Shown here: in pieces, positions 17,195-26,443 of the stretch | Position numbering within the stretch: the stretch's first letter is position 1 | Layout: each line of letters opens with the position of its first letter | NCBI GenBank assembly: GCA_903918315.1 | Contig: CAIXEA010000231.1 | Coordinates: forward strand, 1 to 64,000 | Origin: an uncultured Acetobacteraceae bacterium | GTDB taxonomy: Bacteria; Pseudomonadota; Alphaproteobacteria; Acetobacterales; Acetobacteraceae | Reading direction: 5' to 3' | DNA length: 64,000 nucleotides | Notes under the pieces: model-generated | Told to the model about the DNA's origin: nothing | Databases searched by the model: none | What the model saw: the letters and a program-made list of their open reading frames with translations, nothing else | Translations under genes and position numbers: made by a program

Positions 17195-17365
17195 ATGTAC
17201 GAATACATCAAGACCTGGGCTTCGTTGAAGACCGACCGCCGCGCTGTGACGGCTCTGGAATATGGCCTGATCGCTGGCATCATCGTGGCCGTTATCGCGC
17301 TCGGCTTCGGCGTGCTCGGCACCAACCTGTCCAACAAGTTCAGCAACATCGGCAACAGCCTCTGA
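17195..17365 (+). CDS. flp: Flp major pilin
   Basis: A 56-residue type IVb prepilin, the likely main subunit of the Flp/Tad pilus. A short charged leader ends before the conserved A-L-E-Y-G-L-I-A-G; the Glu and Tyr are the class hallmarks, and the helix IIVAVIALGFGVLGTNLS follows. Prepilin peptidase CpaA, encoded next, would cleave it. The ATG at 17195 has an AAGGGG ribosome site. A strong hairpin 36 bases after the stop suggests high pilin transcription relative to the assembly genes. Confidence 0.93.
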   Translation: MYEYIKTWASLKTDRRAVTALEYGLIAGIIVAVIALGFGVLGTNLSNKFSNIGNSL

Positions 17366-17400
17366 GTGCTGGCCTGTCCATCCGGACAGGGCTGCAGTAC

Positions 17401-17430
17401 AACACGGCGGCAGGTCTCTGCCGCCGTGTT
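17401..17430 (+). terminator. Strong hairpin after the Flp pilin gene
   Basis: A perfect 13-bp stem, aacacggcggcag and its complement, encloses the loop gtct and is followed by tattgttg. A smaller hairpin, cctgtcc/ggacagg, lies just upstream at 17373-17390. They may partially end transcription or protect the pilin mRNA, setting a pilin-to-machinery ratio. Confidence 0.7.
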
Positions 17431-17474
17431 TATTGTTGTGGTACTATGACTGCCGGTGCGGCCTAAGAACCGGC

Positions 17475-18011
17475 ATGATGCACGGCTGGTCATCGTCCGT
17501 GATGCTTCTGCTGACCCTCGCTGGCGCTGTGCTCCTGATTGGTGCCGCCTTGCATGACGTGGTCGCGCGGACCGTACCCAATTGGGTTTCCATTGCATTG
17601 GCCCTGATTGGGTCATGCCTTCGTATAATCGATCACAATTTTTTCATCGGTTTCGCGGTTGGTCTTGCCGTTTTCGCATGCGCTGCTTTCTGCTGGCGTC
17701 GAGGTTGGCTTGGCGGTGGTGATGTCAAACTATTGGGTGGAACGGCAATAATGATTTCACCGATGGCGGTGTTTTCTTTTCTCACTGCTATGTCAATTTC
17801 TGGAGCGGTCCTCGCTTTAATATATCTGATCGCCGGGTTTTTCGCGCGGTCAGCGGCGCGGGCGGCGGCGAAGAATGGTCGGCATGTGTCTGGAAGGCCA
17901 AGCAATTTCTTGAATCGCGTCTACCGGGTTGAACTCCGACGAATGCGACGGGGTGGACCGCTGCCGTACGCTTGTGCTATTGCAGTTGGGTTCGTGATAG
18001 TCACCATTTAG
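17475..18011 (+). CDS. cpaA: Flp prepilin peptidase CpaA/TadV
   Basis: A 178-residue integral membrane aspartyl protease that would cleave Flp prepilins. The two catalytic aspartates are in A-A-L-H-D-V-V-A-R-T-V-P-N-W and the G-x-G-D motif WLGGGDVKLLGG. Hydrophobic segments cover most of the rest, with a basic cytoplasmic tail. The double ATG at 17475/17478 is preferred to a TTG at 17433 that would add 14 unconserved residues. It opens the assembly part of the pilus locus. Confidence 0.9.
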   Translation: MMHGWSSSVMLLLTLAGAVLLIGAALHDVVARTVPNWVSIALALIGSCLRIIDHNFFIGFAVGLAVFACAAFCWRRGWLGGGDVKLLGGTAIMISPMAVFSFLTAMSISGAVLALIYLIAGFFARSAARAAAKNGRHVSGRPSNFLNRVYRVELRRMRRGGPLPYACAIAVGFVIVTI

Positions 18012-18018
18012 CCTAGGC

Positions 18019-18933
18019 ATGCCAATGTTCCTGCGCGTTGCATTTTTCGTCCTCATGGCGTTAGGACTGGTGGCCTTCGCCACGGTCGCATGGATGACGT
18101 ATCAGGCCCCTCAACCCGTCATGGTTGCCGCACCGGCAGCAGCGCCGGCAGTGGTTGCGCCGGCACCGGAACCGACGCCGCCGCCGGCACCGCCCGTACT
18201 GCCAAAAGTCGTTGTCGCAGCGCGCTCGTTGGCGACCGGGACGTTGTTGAAACCCGATGATATCGACGCCAAGCCGGTTCCTTTCAGTGAAGCAAAAGAT
18301 GCGATCGCCGCTGACACCCCGGATGCCATGCGGTTTTTAGTCGGTTCAATGGTTCGTCGCGCAATGGCTGCCGGCCAGCCCGTCCACGCTGAGGACGTCA
18401 TGAAGCCCGGTGATCACGGGTTTATGGCCGCCGCATTGCAGCCTGGAATGCGCGCTGTAACGATCGGGGTCGACGCTGCCAGCGGCGCGGCTGGACTGGT
18501 TTGGCCCGGCGATCGGGTGGATCTTATTTTGACCCAAACGCTGACCGATCCGGCGCTGCCGATCGGAAACAGGGTCGCGGCGGATACGATTTTGACAAAT
18601 ACCCGCGTCATCGCGATCGATCAGCAACTGATCCAGGGCAGCTCCCCGGCTTCGGGGCCCGGCGGCGGACCGGGCGAGGCGACAGCCAGCACCGTGACGC
18701 TTGAAGTGACGCCGACTCAGGCGCAGCGCGTTTCCGTTGCCATGCGGTTGGGGCGCTTGTCATTGTCGGTTCGTTCTTCGGATGCCGGCCCGCATGGCGA
18801 GGCGTCCGGATCGACCGGATCTGTTTATGCAAGAGATGTCTCATCTGCCCTCGGCGCCGAACCACCCCCGGCACCGACCAAGAGCATCCATATCTTTAAT
18901 GGGGCAGGCGAGGGTAAGGAGTATAAGTATTGA
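18019..18933 (+). CDS. cpaB: Flp pilus assembly protein CpaB/RcpC
   Basis: A 304-residue periplasmic protein anchored by an N-terminal helix (LRVAFFVLMALGLVAFATVAW). An Ala/Pro-rich linker follows (about residues 35-60). A SAF-like domain begins with VVVAARSLATGTLLKPDDI, and the conserved core contains RAVTIGVDAASGAAGLVWPGDRVD. CpaB works with the CpaC secretin and may contact peptidoglycan. It is 7 bases after cpaA and overlaps cpaC by four. Confidence 0.9.
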   Translation: MPMFLRVAFFVLMALGLVAFATVAWMTYQAPQPVMVAAPAAAPAVVAPAPEPTPPPAPPVLPKVVVAARSLATGTLLKPDDIDAKPVPFSEAKDAIAADTPDAMRFLVGSMVRRAMAAGQPVHAEDVMKPGDHGFMAAALQPGMRAVTIGVDAASGAAGLVWPGDRVDLILTQTLTDPALPIGNRVAADTILTNTRVIAIDQQLIQGSSPASGPGGGPGEATASTVTLEVTPTQAQRVSVAMRLGRLSLSVRSSDAGPHGEASGSTGSVYARDVSSALGAEPPPAPTKSIHIFNGAGEGKEYKY

Positions 18934-20327
18934 AATACAACACTCAAAGGGCGTTGTGGGCGGTTAGTCTGATCGCGCTGACCATCGGCTCGACATCGCT
19001 GTCCGCCGCGCCGCCGCCGCAAGACGCAGTGCCGACCCCGACGCCGCCGCAAAAGCGTGTCGATCCGCCTGCTATCTCGCTGTTTCTCGAAGCGGGCGCA
19101 GGGCGTGTGCTATCAGTCGCCGGCGAAACCGCGAATATCTTTGTCGCCGATCCCAAGATCGCAGAAGTAAGGCCAGCGAGTCCCACCAGCCTTTTCGTGT
19201 TTGGCGTATCTCAGGGGCATACGACGGTAGCCGCGCTGGATACTAACGGTCATTTGCTGGCACAGTATCAGGTAACGGTGCAGCCTTCCGCCTTCAACGC
19301 GCATGAAGCCGAAGCATCGATCAATCGTGTGTTGGGTGGCAATCGCGTCCGCGTTCAAGCCCAAGGCAAGGGTCTGATGCTGACGGGGGTCGTTAAGAAC
19401 CCGGCCGACGCAGCCCAGGCTGAGGCCGTGGCCAAGGGGTATTTGGGCGATGGTGGCACGATCGATAATGAAATCACGATCGAGGCACCGCTGCAGGTCA
19501 ATCTGAGCGTCCGGATCGCGCAGATGTCCCGTCAGGTTACGCGGAACATGGGTGTTAATTGGTCTGCCTTGGCGCAGACAGGCAATATCGGTGGGCTACG
19601 GGCGCTCACCCTGCAATTTAACTCTTCGTCTGTCAGTGCGGTGGCGGGGGCGGGATTCCTGGGAGTCATTGATGCGCTGGCGAACGATAACCTCGCTCAG
19701 GTCCTCGCACAGCCCAACCTGACCGTACTCAGCGGTCAAGCTGCGAGCTTCCAGGTCGGCGGTGAGTTCGCGATCCCCTTGGCAGCGGTCAATGGGTCGA
19801 TTTCCATCGGGTACAAGAACTACGGCGTGATGTTATCCTTCGTGCCGACAGTGTTGACCGATGGCCGGATTAACCTGCATGTCAAGCCCGAGGTGAGTGA
19901 ACTCAGCTCTCAGAATTCGGTCAATATCGGCACCGGGTCGGGGACCAGTCTCGTGATCCCATCTCTGACCGTCAGGCGTGCCGAAACGACGGTGGAGCTG
20001 GGGAGTGGGGAAAGCTTCGCGATCGCCGGACTCCTCCAGCAAAATATATCGGATGGAGGGTCAGGCATCCCCGGTCTTCGCGACACACCGGTCCTGGGTA
20101 CCTTGTTTAATGACTCGACCTTCGCCCGCACAGATCTGGAACTGGTGATCGTCACGACCCCTTATGTCGTGCGTCCCGTCGCGCGGCCCGGCGCCCTCCG
20201 GCTTCCGACTGACGGTTATACGCCGGCGCCGGATATTGAACGGTTGCTGTTGATGCGCCAAGTGTCACAGAATAAGCGACCGGTGCCGGTTCAGGTTCCT
20301 GGCAATGCAGGGTTCGTAGTGCAATGA
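18930..20327 (+). CDS. cpaC: Flp pilus outer-membrane secretin CpaC/RcpA
   Basis: A 465-residue secretin forming the outer-membrane pore for the pilus. The start is TTG at 18930 with AGGAG eight bases upstream, overlapping the cpaB stop. A signal peptide ends near LSAAPPP. The N-terminal pilus-secretin domain contains G-R-V-L-S-V-A-G and FVADPKIAEVRP, then a BON-like segment. The secretin core includes VLAQPNLTVLSGQAASFQVGG and VPTVLTDGRINLHVKPEVSEL. Length is normal for the family. Confidence 0.94.
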   Translation: MKYNTQRALWAVSLIALTIGSTSLSAAPPPQDAVPTPTPPQKRVDPPAISLFLEAGAGRVLSVAGETANIFVADPKIAEVRPASPTSLFVFGVSQGHTTVAALDTNGHLLAQYQVTVQPSAFNAHEAEASINRVLGGNRVRVQAQGKGLMLTGVVKNPADAAQAEAVAKGYLGDGGTIDNEITIEAPLQVNLSVRIAQMSRQVTRNMGVNWSALAQTGNIGGLRALTLQFNSSSVSAVAGAGFLGVIDALANDNLAQVLAQPNLTVLSGQAASFQVGGEFAIPLAAVNGSISIGYKNYGVMLSFVPTVLTDGRINLHVKPEVSELSSQNSVNIGTGSGTSLVIPSLTVRRAETTVELGSGESFAIAGLLQQNISDGGSGIPGLRDTPVLGTLFNDSTFARTDLELVIVTTPYVVRPVARPGALRLPTDGYTPAPDIERLLLMRQVSQNKRPVPVQVPGNAGFVVQ

Positions 20328-20614
20328 GGTATCAAATGATCCAAATAATCCGAGGCGGCTTGGGCTTGATGGGTTGTTTGGCCTTGCTTGCCGGCTGCGG
20401 CAGTCGGGACCCCTATGCCCGTGACGACGTCTGGTATCCGACGAATGCCAATGCGGCCAACCTGGCGGCGATGGCGGTGAACCCGAATGATCTGGTCACT
20501 GGCCATGGCGATCCGAAGCAGTCGGGTGCCGCCCACGTCCTGGCTGTGGAACGCATCAAGACCGATAATCCTCGCAAACCGCCGGCAGGTCACTCTACGA
20601 CAAGCGGACTTTGA
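20324..20614 (+). CDS. Short CpaD-like lipoprotein
   Basis: A 96-residue lipoprotein. The signal ends in the lipobox L-L-A-G-C near residue 25. The mature part holds A-N-L-A-A-M-A-V-N-P-N-D-L-V, which resembles the C-terminal core of CpaD (N-L-A-A-M-V-x-x-P-x-D-L-V), the outer-membrane assembly lipoprotein of this system. Typical CpaD is about 200 residues or more, so most of the N-terminal part is missing. It overlaps cpaC as ATGA and precedes cpaE by 14 bases, the normal cpaD position. Confidence 0.72.
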   Translation: MRYQMIQIIRGGLGLMGCLALLAGCGSRDPYARDDVWYPTNANAANLAAMAVNPNDLVTGHGDPKQSGAAHVLAVERIKTDNPRKPPAGHSTTSGL

Positions 20615-20628
20615 GGAAGTGACGTAAC

Positions 20629-21903
20629 ATGCCTGACGCAACCACATCGCCGGTAGGGTCGAAGAATGAGAATGGCGGCCCGGGGAGGCGCCATGATCGG
20701 CCAGCCCTGATTGGGTTCGTCGTAGACGCGAAATCTGAGGAGGTGATCCAGGATGGTCTTATCGACCTGACCTCGGATCAGGTTGACATTCGACGCGGCG
20801 GCATCCGGGCGGCGATCGCTGCGATGCAAAAGCAGGCGACTCCGAAGGTCATGATTGTCGACGTCAGCGGCGAAGAGCAACCGTTGTCGGCCCTTGGCGA
20901 TTTGGCCAATGTTGTGGAACCTGATGTCTGCGTACTCGTGGTTGGTGATATCGATCACGTGGACTTCTACCGCGAAGTCACCCGCAATATGGGCGCTTCG
21001 GAGTATCTGGCGAAACCGCTTACGCGTGATTCAGTCGCCCGCCATTTTGGCCATTTTATGGGAGGGGCCGGCCGTGCGACCCCCGGTGCGCCGAAAGGCG
21101 GCCGGGCGGTCTCAATCACCGGCGTCCGTGGTGGTGTCGGCGCAACGACGATCGCGGTTAACCTCGCCTGGAATTTTGGCGTCTGGATGCGCCGGCATAC
21201 CGTGCTCCTTGACCCGGATATCCATCTCGGTGCCGCCGCGTTTCTCCTGAATATTCAACCCAGTGTCGGTTTGAGGATGGCGCTGGAGGCGCCGGATCGT
21301 ATCGACGCACTCTTGGCCGAACGTGCCGCGCAACCAGCCGCGGAGCGGTTGCACGTTCTGGCCAGTGAAGAAAAGATGTCTGTCGCAGCCAACCATGCTC
21401 AAGGTGCTGCCGCGAGTCTGGCAGAGGCTCTGAGGCGGCGGTATAACTTCATCGTAGCCGATGTCCCGTTCGCACCCGTGGCACTTTATCATGATCTGCT
21501 GGATTTGGTCGATCAACGCGTGTTGGTCATGGAGCCAACCTTGGCGGCGGTTCGTGATACGGTTCGACTCCTTGCGTTGCCGAAAGGGGCAGCGCAGGAT
21601 CAGCGTCCGATTGTTGTCCTGAACCGCGTAGGGCTTCCCGGTGGCCTGGCTCGTCGGCAGGTTGAAGATGCGCTGAAGATGAAAGTCGATGTCGCGATTC
21701 CCGATCTGCCACGTCAGGTTGGTCAGGCGGCCACGATGGGTGAACCTGCTATGGGCAAAAGTGTCGCATTCCGATCGGGCATCCGTGAGCTCACCGCCTT
21801 GGTGGCTGGCGTCCAAATGATCGAAGCTGGGTCTGATCCTAAGGATCGTGCCGCGGCGACCGGGAAACGGCAGCGTATCCGTCTTCGTCGTTCGGCCGCC
21901 TGA
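20629..21903 (+). CDS. cpaE: Pilus localisation ATPase CpaE/TadZ
   Basis: A 424-residue two-domain protein. The N-terminal part (about residues 25-145) is an atypical receiver-like domain without a clear phospho-acceptor site. The C-terminal MinD/ParA-like ATPase begins at VSITGVRGGVGATTIAVNLAW, a deviant Walker A in which the usual lysines are missing, and contains VLLDPDIHLGAA. TadZ/CpaE directs the pilus machine to the pole. GAGGAAG precedes the ATG. Confidence 0.9.
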   Translation: MPDATTSPVGSKNENGGPGRRHDRPALIGFVVDAKSEEVIQDGLIDLTSDQVDIRRGGIRAAIAAMQKQATPKVMIVDVSGEEQPLSALGDLANVVEPDVCVLVVGDIDHVDFYREVTRNMGASEYLAKPLTRDSVARHFGHFMGGAGRATPGAPKGGRAVSITGVRGGVGATTIAVNLAWNFGVWMRRHTVLLDPDIHLGAAAFLLNIQPSVGLRMALEAPDRIDALLAERAAQPAAERLHVLASEEKMSVAANHAQGAAASLAEALRRRYNFIVADVPFAPVALYHDLLDLVDQRVLVMEPTLAAVRDTVRLLALPKGAAQDQRPIVVLNRVGLPGGLARRQVEDALKMKVDVAIPDLPRQVGQAATMGEPAMGKSVAFRSGIRELTALVAGVQMIEAGSDPKDRAAATGKRQRIRLRRSAA

Positions 21904-21905
21904 CA

Positions 21906-23285
21906 ATGTTGCCCCCGCCAACCTTCGGGCGGCGTTCACAACCACTGGTGAATGGCGCGCCCTCTCAATCGATCGCCCCTGAGCCGACCATGGGGCAGTC
22001 CCCATTGCTCGCGGCACTGCCGGAGTCATCGATAACGGATTTACGTAACGCCTGTATGTCGCGCCTGGATCCCAACGCGGTCGCGTTCATGTCGTCTGAG
22101 CGCCTTTCACAGGATCTTGAGCGACTGATATCGGAAACGGCAACAGAGCGCCGAATTCAGATCAACGCGAGGGAACAGCGCGCGCTCGCCGCCGAACTGG
22201 TTCATGATATTCTCGGGCTTGGTCCCCTGGAGCCTCTGCTTGAAGACGACGGCATCAATGACATTATGGTCAACGGGCCCGAAAAAACCTTCGTCGAAAA
22301 AGGCGGAAAGGTGGTACTGTCGGGAATAAAATTCCGCGACGTCACGCATTTGTCCACGATATGCCAGCGTATCGCATCATCCGTCGGTCGGCGCATCGAC
22401 GAGTCAAGTCCGATGGTGGATGCGCGACTCAAAGACGGTTCACGCGTTAACATAGTGTTTCCGCCGTTGGCTTTGGATGGGCCTTATATGTCCATCCGAA
22501 AATTCAGCAAGAAATCAATCGACTTCGCGAAACTCATAGAATTCAAAGCCTTGACCGTGCCGGTTGCGCGAATCCTGGAACTCGCATCTCGTGCGCGGCT
22601 TAATGTGATTATTTCGGGCGGCACCGGGTCCGGTAAAACCACCATGATGAACGCGCTGTCACGCATGATTGAGGTGACAGAACGGGTCGTGACCGTCGAG
22701 GACGCCGCGGAACTTCAATTTCAACAGCCTCATGTCGTCCGGCTGGAAACTCGCCCGGCCAGTCTGGAAGGGCGTGGTGAAATCAATCAGCGTGATCTGG
22801 TTCGCAACGCGTTGCGTATGCGTCCGGACCGGATCATAATCGGTGAGGTCCGTGGTGCCGAGGCCTTTGATATGCTCCAGGCCATGAATACGGGCCATGA
22901 TGGCAGTATGTCGACGATCCATGCCAATACCACCCGCGATGCTTTGACGCGTATCGAGAATATGGTGCAAATGGGCAACATGGGTTTGCCCTCTCGTGCC
23001 ATACGGACCCAGATCGTCGGGTCTGTTGATCTGATTATTCAGGTCGAACGCCATCGTGACGGCGGGCGCCGGGTGACGCAGGTGACAGAAGTCTGTGGGA
23101 TGGAAGGCGATATCATCGCCATGAACGACATTTTCCAATTTGAAGTGTTGGGTGAAGGCCCAGACGGCAGGTTGTTCGGTAAATATAAAGTGAGCCGGGT
23201 TGCCCCCAGTTTTCAGCGTCGGTTGGCGTATTTCGGTGTTGACCGCGCTTGGCGGGCGGCCCTGGATGAGGCGGAGAACGGGTAA
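21906..23285 (+). CDS. cpaF: Pilus assembly ATPase CpaF/TadA
   Basis: A 459-residue secretion ATPase that powers Flp pilus extension. It has the N-terminal [16 protein letters not shown] motif, Walker [11 protein letters not shown] (about residues 238-247), the Asp box [11 protein letters not shown], and Walker [15 protein letters not shown] with the downstream His box [13 protein letters not shown]. The first 45 residues are a variable linker. It follows cpaE by two bases and overlaps tadB as TAATG. Confidence 0.96.
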   Translation: MLPPPTFGRRSQPLVNGAPSQSIAPEPTMGQSPLLAALPESSITDLRNACMSRLDPNAVAFMSSERLSQDLERLISETATERRIQINAREQRALAAELVHDILGLGPLEPLLEDDGINDIMVNGPEKTFVEKGGKVVLSGIKFRDVTHLSTICQRIASSVGRRIDESSPMVDARLKDGSRVNIVFPPLALDGPYMSIRKFSKKSIDFAKLIEFKALTVPVARILELASRARLNVIISGGTGSGKTTMMNALSRMIEVTERVVTVEDAAELQFQQPHVVRLETRPASLEGRGEINQRDLVRNALRMRPDRIIIGEVRGAEAFDMLQAMNTGHDGSMSTIHANTTRDALTRIENMVQMGNMGLPSRAIRTQIVGSVDLIIQVERHRDGGRRVTQVTEVCGMEGDIIAMNDIFQFEVLGEGPDGRLFGKYKVSRVAPSFQRRLAYFGVDRAWRAALDEAENG

Positions 23286-24253
23286 TGGCGCACGCCCATC
23301 TTCAGTATCTTCTGCTGGTTGGCGCCGGACTCTGTTTGCTTGGTCTGATCGCGAGTGGTCTTTTGGTCACCCATTCGCAGAAAATGGAAGAAAAGCGCCA
23401 GGCACGCGTGGCGTCCATCATCGCACCGCATTTTCGGCGCGCGCAGGTCGAAGTGTCGGCGTTTACCATCGCGCGCGACCCACGTGATCAGTCGTTTCTG
23501 GGGTTCCTGGGGTGGGTGTTCGGCCTCAATTTGAATAAGACCGAGCTCTATCCCACCAAATGGTGGATCATCCTGATCGGGACACTCGGGGTCACGAAGA
23601 TCGGACAGATCATTACAGCTGATTTTTTGGATATCTATGGCCTGATCGCCATGCCGTTCGCGTGGGCGCTGTTGAGCCGCAATTTTTTTGGGTATTTCGA
23701 AAACCGGCGCCAACAGCAACTCTTGGGTGAGTTCCCGGATGCCCTCGAGATGATCGTGCGCGCTATCCGCGTTGGCATTCCGGTGGCGGAAGCAATGCGC
23801 GCGGTCTCCCGTGAAGCGCCGCCAGCCACAGCAGCAGAATTTTTACGGCTCACTGAGCAGATTTCCGTTGGGATGACCTGGGAGGAAGCCCTCAATGAGA
23901 TGGCGCGGCGGACTGGCCTCGCGGAGTATCGATTCTTCTCAACGACTCTGATCTTACAGGCCCAAACCGGCGGCACATTGAGCGATACGCTTGAAGGGCT
24001 AGCGGATGTTATCCGCAGGCGCGCGGCACTGAAGTCCAAGGGTAAGGCTATGACCTCGGAAGCACGCGCGTCTTCGGGTATCCTGGCATGCCTTCCCTTC
24101 GTGACCGCGCTTGCCCTGTGGTTCATCAATCCCGAATATATCGGAATATTGTTCACAGACCCATCAGGTAAGCAGTTGTTAGGACTGGCCTTCCTCATGC
24201 TGGGTTTTGGCATGCTTATGATCCGCAAAATCATCAAGAGTGTTCTTCCATGA
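23285..24253 (+). CDS. tadB: Inner-membrane pilus platform protein TadB
   Basis: A 322-residue platform protein of the GspF/TadB family. An N-terminal helix is followed by a soluble region, a helical hairpin near residues 95-140, and the T2SSF domain with FPDALEMIVRAIRVGIPVAEAM, then two C-terminal helices. It would link the CpaF motor to the growing pilus. Start and stop overlap cpaF and tadC, indicating strict co-translation. Confidence 0.94.
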   Translation: MAHAHLQYLLLVGAGLCLLGLIASGLLVTHSQKMEEKRQARVASIIAPHFRRAQVEVSAFTIARDPRDQSFLGFLGWVFGLNLNKTELYPTKWWIILIGTLGVTKIGQIITADFLDIYGLIAMPFAWALLSRNFFGYFENRRQQQLLGEFPDALEMIVRAIRVGIPVAEAMRAVSREAPPATAAEFLRLTEQISVGMTWEEALNEMARRTGLAEYRFFSTTLILQAQTGGTLSDTLEGLADVIRRRAALKSKGKAMTSEARASSGILACLPFVTALALWFINPEYIGILFTDPSGKQLLGLAFLMLGFGMLMIRKIIKSVLP

Positions 24254-25194
24254 CCGGTTTTCTGCTGGCAATGGCCGGCTTCCTCCTGCTCATGCTGATG
24301 TTGTCCGGTGCCTTGTTGCTGCAGGACGTCAAGAAGGCCGATATTTTGGCCGCCCGCATCCGGGTGATCCATGGTGAGGCGCCTGCGGACGACTCGGTAC
24401 GAAATCAAGGTGAAATGGTGCGGAGTATGGCGACCCGTGTCGTCTCTGGCATCGGCACCAGCCTTTTGCGCAGTGGTTTGATCCCGGTTGCAACCAAGGC
24501 CGAGTTGGAAGTCATGTTGGCAACGGCTGGCCTGCGGGGGCCACAGGGCCTGAATGTCTTTTTAGGGAGCAAAATCCTTTCGCCGGTCTGTTTCGTTCTG
24601 CTTGGATGGGTCATAGCCTCACGGGTCGACATGCTGTCAGGCCTGAATATCGTGACATTGCCGATTATGGGTGTGATCGGGCTTATTTTTCCTGATTGGA
24701 TTATTGGCAGTCGGCGCAAGAAATATCTTGTCCGGCTGGAAGAAGGCTTACCCGATGCGCTGGACATGATGGTGATTTGCACCCAGTCCGGCTTGGGTCT
24801 CGGGCCTTCGGTCGTGCGCGTCGCGGACGAACTGCGTCACTCCTATCGCGAACTCGCGTTGGAGTTTGCCTTGACGGCCAATGAGCTGCAGATCTCGACC
24901 GACAGCAGGGGCGCATTGATCAACCTGGGCATGCGATCAGGCCTGGAAAGCTTTAAGCGATTTGCCGGGACGATGGTGCAGACCATTCAATATGGAACGC
25001 CTGTCACCGATGCGTTCCGCGTACTCTCCATCGAATTGCGCGCGGAAATGCTCGTTAAATTTGAAGAAAGGGCGGCCCGGCTACCGGTGATGCTAACCAT
25101 GCCAATGATCGTCTTCATCTTGCCTTGCGTGTTCATCATCGCCGGTGGACCGGCCATGATTCAGGTTTCGCGCTCGTTCGCATCAGGGCATTGA
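24250..25194 (+). CDS. tadC: Inner-membrane pilus platform protein TadC
   Basis: A 314-residue homologue of TadB that pairs with it. It has an N-terminal helix, two more around residues 110-150, and the T2SSF domain with LPDALDMMVICTQSGLGLGPSVVRVADEL split by loops, ending in TMPMIVFILPCVFIIAGGPA. It overlaps tadB as ATGA. The gap of about 110 bases to the TPR gene shows no other gene. Confidence 0.94.
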   Translation: MTGFLLAMAGFLLLMLMLSGALLLQDVKKADILAARIRVIHGEAPADDSVRNQGEMVRSMATRVVSGIGTSLLRSGLIPVATKAELEVMLATAGLRGPQGLNVFLGSKILSPVCFVLLGWVIASRVDMLSGLNIVTLPIMGVIGLIFPDWIIGSRRKKYLVRLEEGLPDALDMMVICTQSGLGLGPSVVRVADELRHSYRELALEFALTANELQISTDSRGALINLGMRSGLESFKRFAGTMVQTIQYGTPVTDAFRVLSIELRAEMLVKFEERAARLPVMLTMPMIVFILPCVFIIAGGPAMIQVSRSFASGH

Positions 25195-25303
25195 AGGTGG
25201 GGCGCACTGGGCTCAGACAGGCCCGGCTCACCGAAGCCGGCGATCCTGGCTAGACTCAGCGCCAACTGCCGTCTGATCTGCATTCAACATAAGGGGTACG
25301 GAA

Positions 25304-26437
25304 ATGCCAGGGTCTCTTGCGCGGTATGCCGTATTGTTGCTGCTTGCCATGGCTGGGTGTTCCGATGGGGGGGCCAACCGCGCCCGGAATTACCCCAGCA
25401 TCAAGGTTGCTGAAGAAGCATTACGGGGTGGCTCCGCGCAGATTGCATTGCAGGTCGCGCAAGGGGTCTTAACGCATGAGCCGAATAATGTAGATGCTCT
25501 CCTGACCCAGGGCGACGCACAAACATCCCTGGGCCTGTTGGAGGAAGCGAGCACCTCCTACCAGAAGGCGCTGAAACTCCAACCGGGCTCGGTGCATGGC
25601 AAGACCGGTTTGGGGCGGATACGGCTTATCAGTAATCCGACCGAGGCAATCGGACTGTTTGAGGACGTGCTGCGGGTTGAACCCCAAAATGTCGTCGTGA
25701 TGAACAATTTGGGCATCGCGAACGACCTGCTGGGACAACACCAGGAAGCTCAGGCCGTTTACCGAAAAATTGGGGTAATAAAGCCCGATATGGTTGCCGC
25801 ACGCATCAATCTCGCGTTGTCGCTCGCGATGACGGGGCAATCGGGTGAGGCGCTGCGGCTCATCGAACCCTACGTCAACGACGCTGATGCGACCCCAAAA
25901 ATTCGGCACGATTACGCTGCGATCCTGGCAATGGGTGGTAAAGAGTCCCAGGCTGAGGAGGTGCTTCGCCGGGATTTGTCGTCGGAGGAGGTGCGTGTCG
26001 CGATGCAAGCCTATCGCGATCAAAGGCAAGGTGGATTTCCGAGTGCCTCACAGGCGATGGGTCCAGTGGTCGCTGAGCCCGCTCTTCCTCGTGTCGAACG
26101 TCCTGCCTCGGAACCGCCGGCTCAAATGACCCCCGTCGCACTGCCTGCCGCGTCAGAGGCAGCGCCCCATGCCGCAACTGGGGGAGCTGGCAAAAATTCT
26201 GTTGAACTGGGCGTTTTTCTGTCGAGTGATGCTGCTCAAACGAAATGGAAATCACTGCTGAAGAAGCTTCCGGATGCGCTTTCCGGTCACAATTTCCGGA
26301 TCTCACAAACGGAGCAGGATGGGAAAGCCGCCTGGCGTCTTCTCACCGATGGGTTTCCTGATCAGCAGGCGGTGCGGTCATTCTGCGAAAAACTGCATAC
26401 CATCAAGGCGACCTGCCATTTGGCGCGGGGTGGCTGA
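25304..26437 (+). CDS. tadD: TPR lipoprotein TadD with C-terminal SPOR domain
   Basis: A 377-residue lipoprotein. The signal peptide ends with L-A-M-A-G-C near residue 19. TPR helices follow over about residues 40-240, with repeats such as A-L-L-T-Q-G-D-A, VVVMNNLGIANDLLGQ and AARINLALSLAMTGQ. A Pro/Ala linker leads to a SPOR-like domain over the last 80 residues (VELGVFLSSDAA to CHLARGG). SPOR domains bind denuded septal peptidoglycan. Ordinary TadD has only TPRs, so this fusion may anchor pilus assembly at division sites or new poles. Confidence 0.85.
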   Translation: MPGSLARYAVLLLLAMAGCSDGGANRARNYPSIKVAEEALRGGSAQIALQVAQGVLTHEPNNVDALLTQGDAQTSLGLLEEASTSYQKALKLQPGSVHGKTGLGRIRLISNPTEAIGLFEDVLRVEPQNVVVMNNLGIANDLLGQHQEAQAVYRKIGVIKPDMVAARINLALSLAMTGQSGEALRLIEPYVNDADATPKIRHDYAAILAMGGKESQAEEVLRRDLSSEEVRVAMQAYRDQRQGGFPSASQAMGPVVAEPALPRVERPASEPPAQMTPVALPAASEAAPHAATGGAGKNSVELGVFLSSDAAQTKWKSLLKKLPDALSGHNFRISQTEQDGKAAWRLLTDGFPDQQAVRSFCEKLHTIKATCHLARGG

Positions 26438-26443
26438 CCGCGG

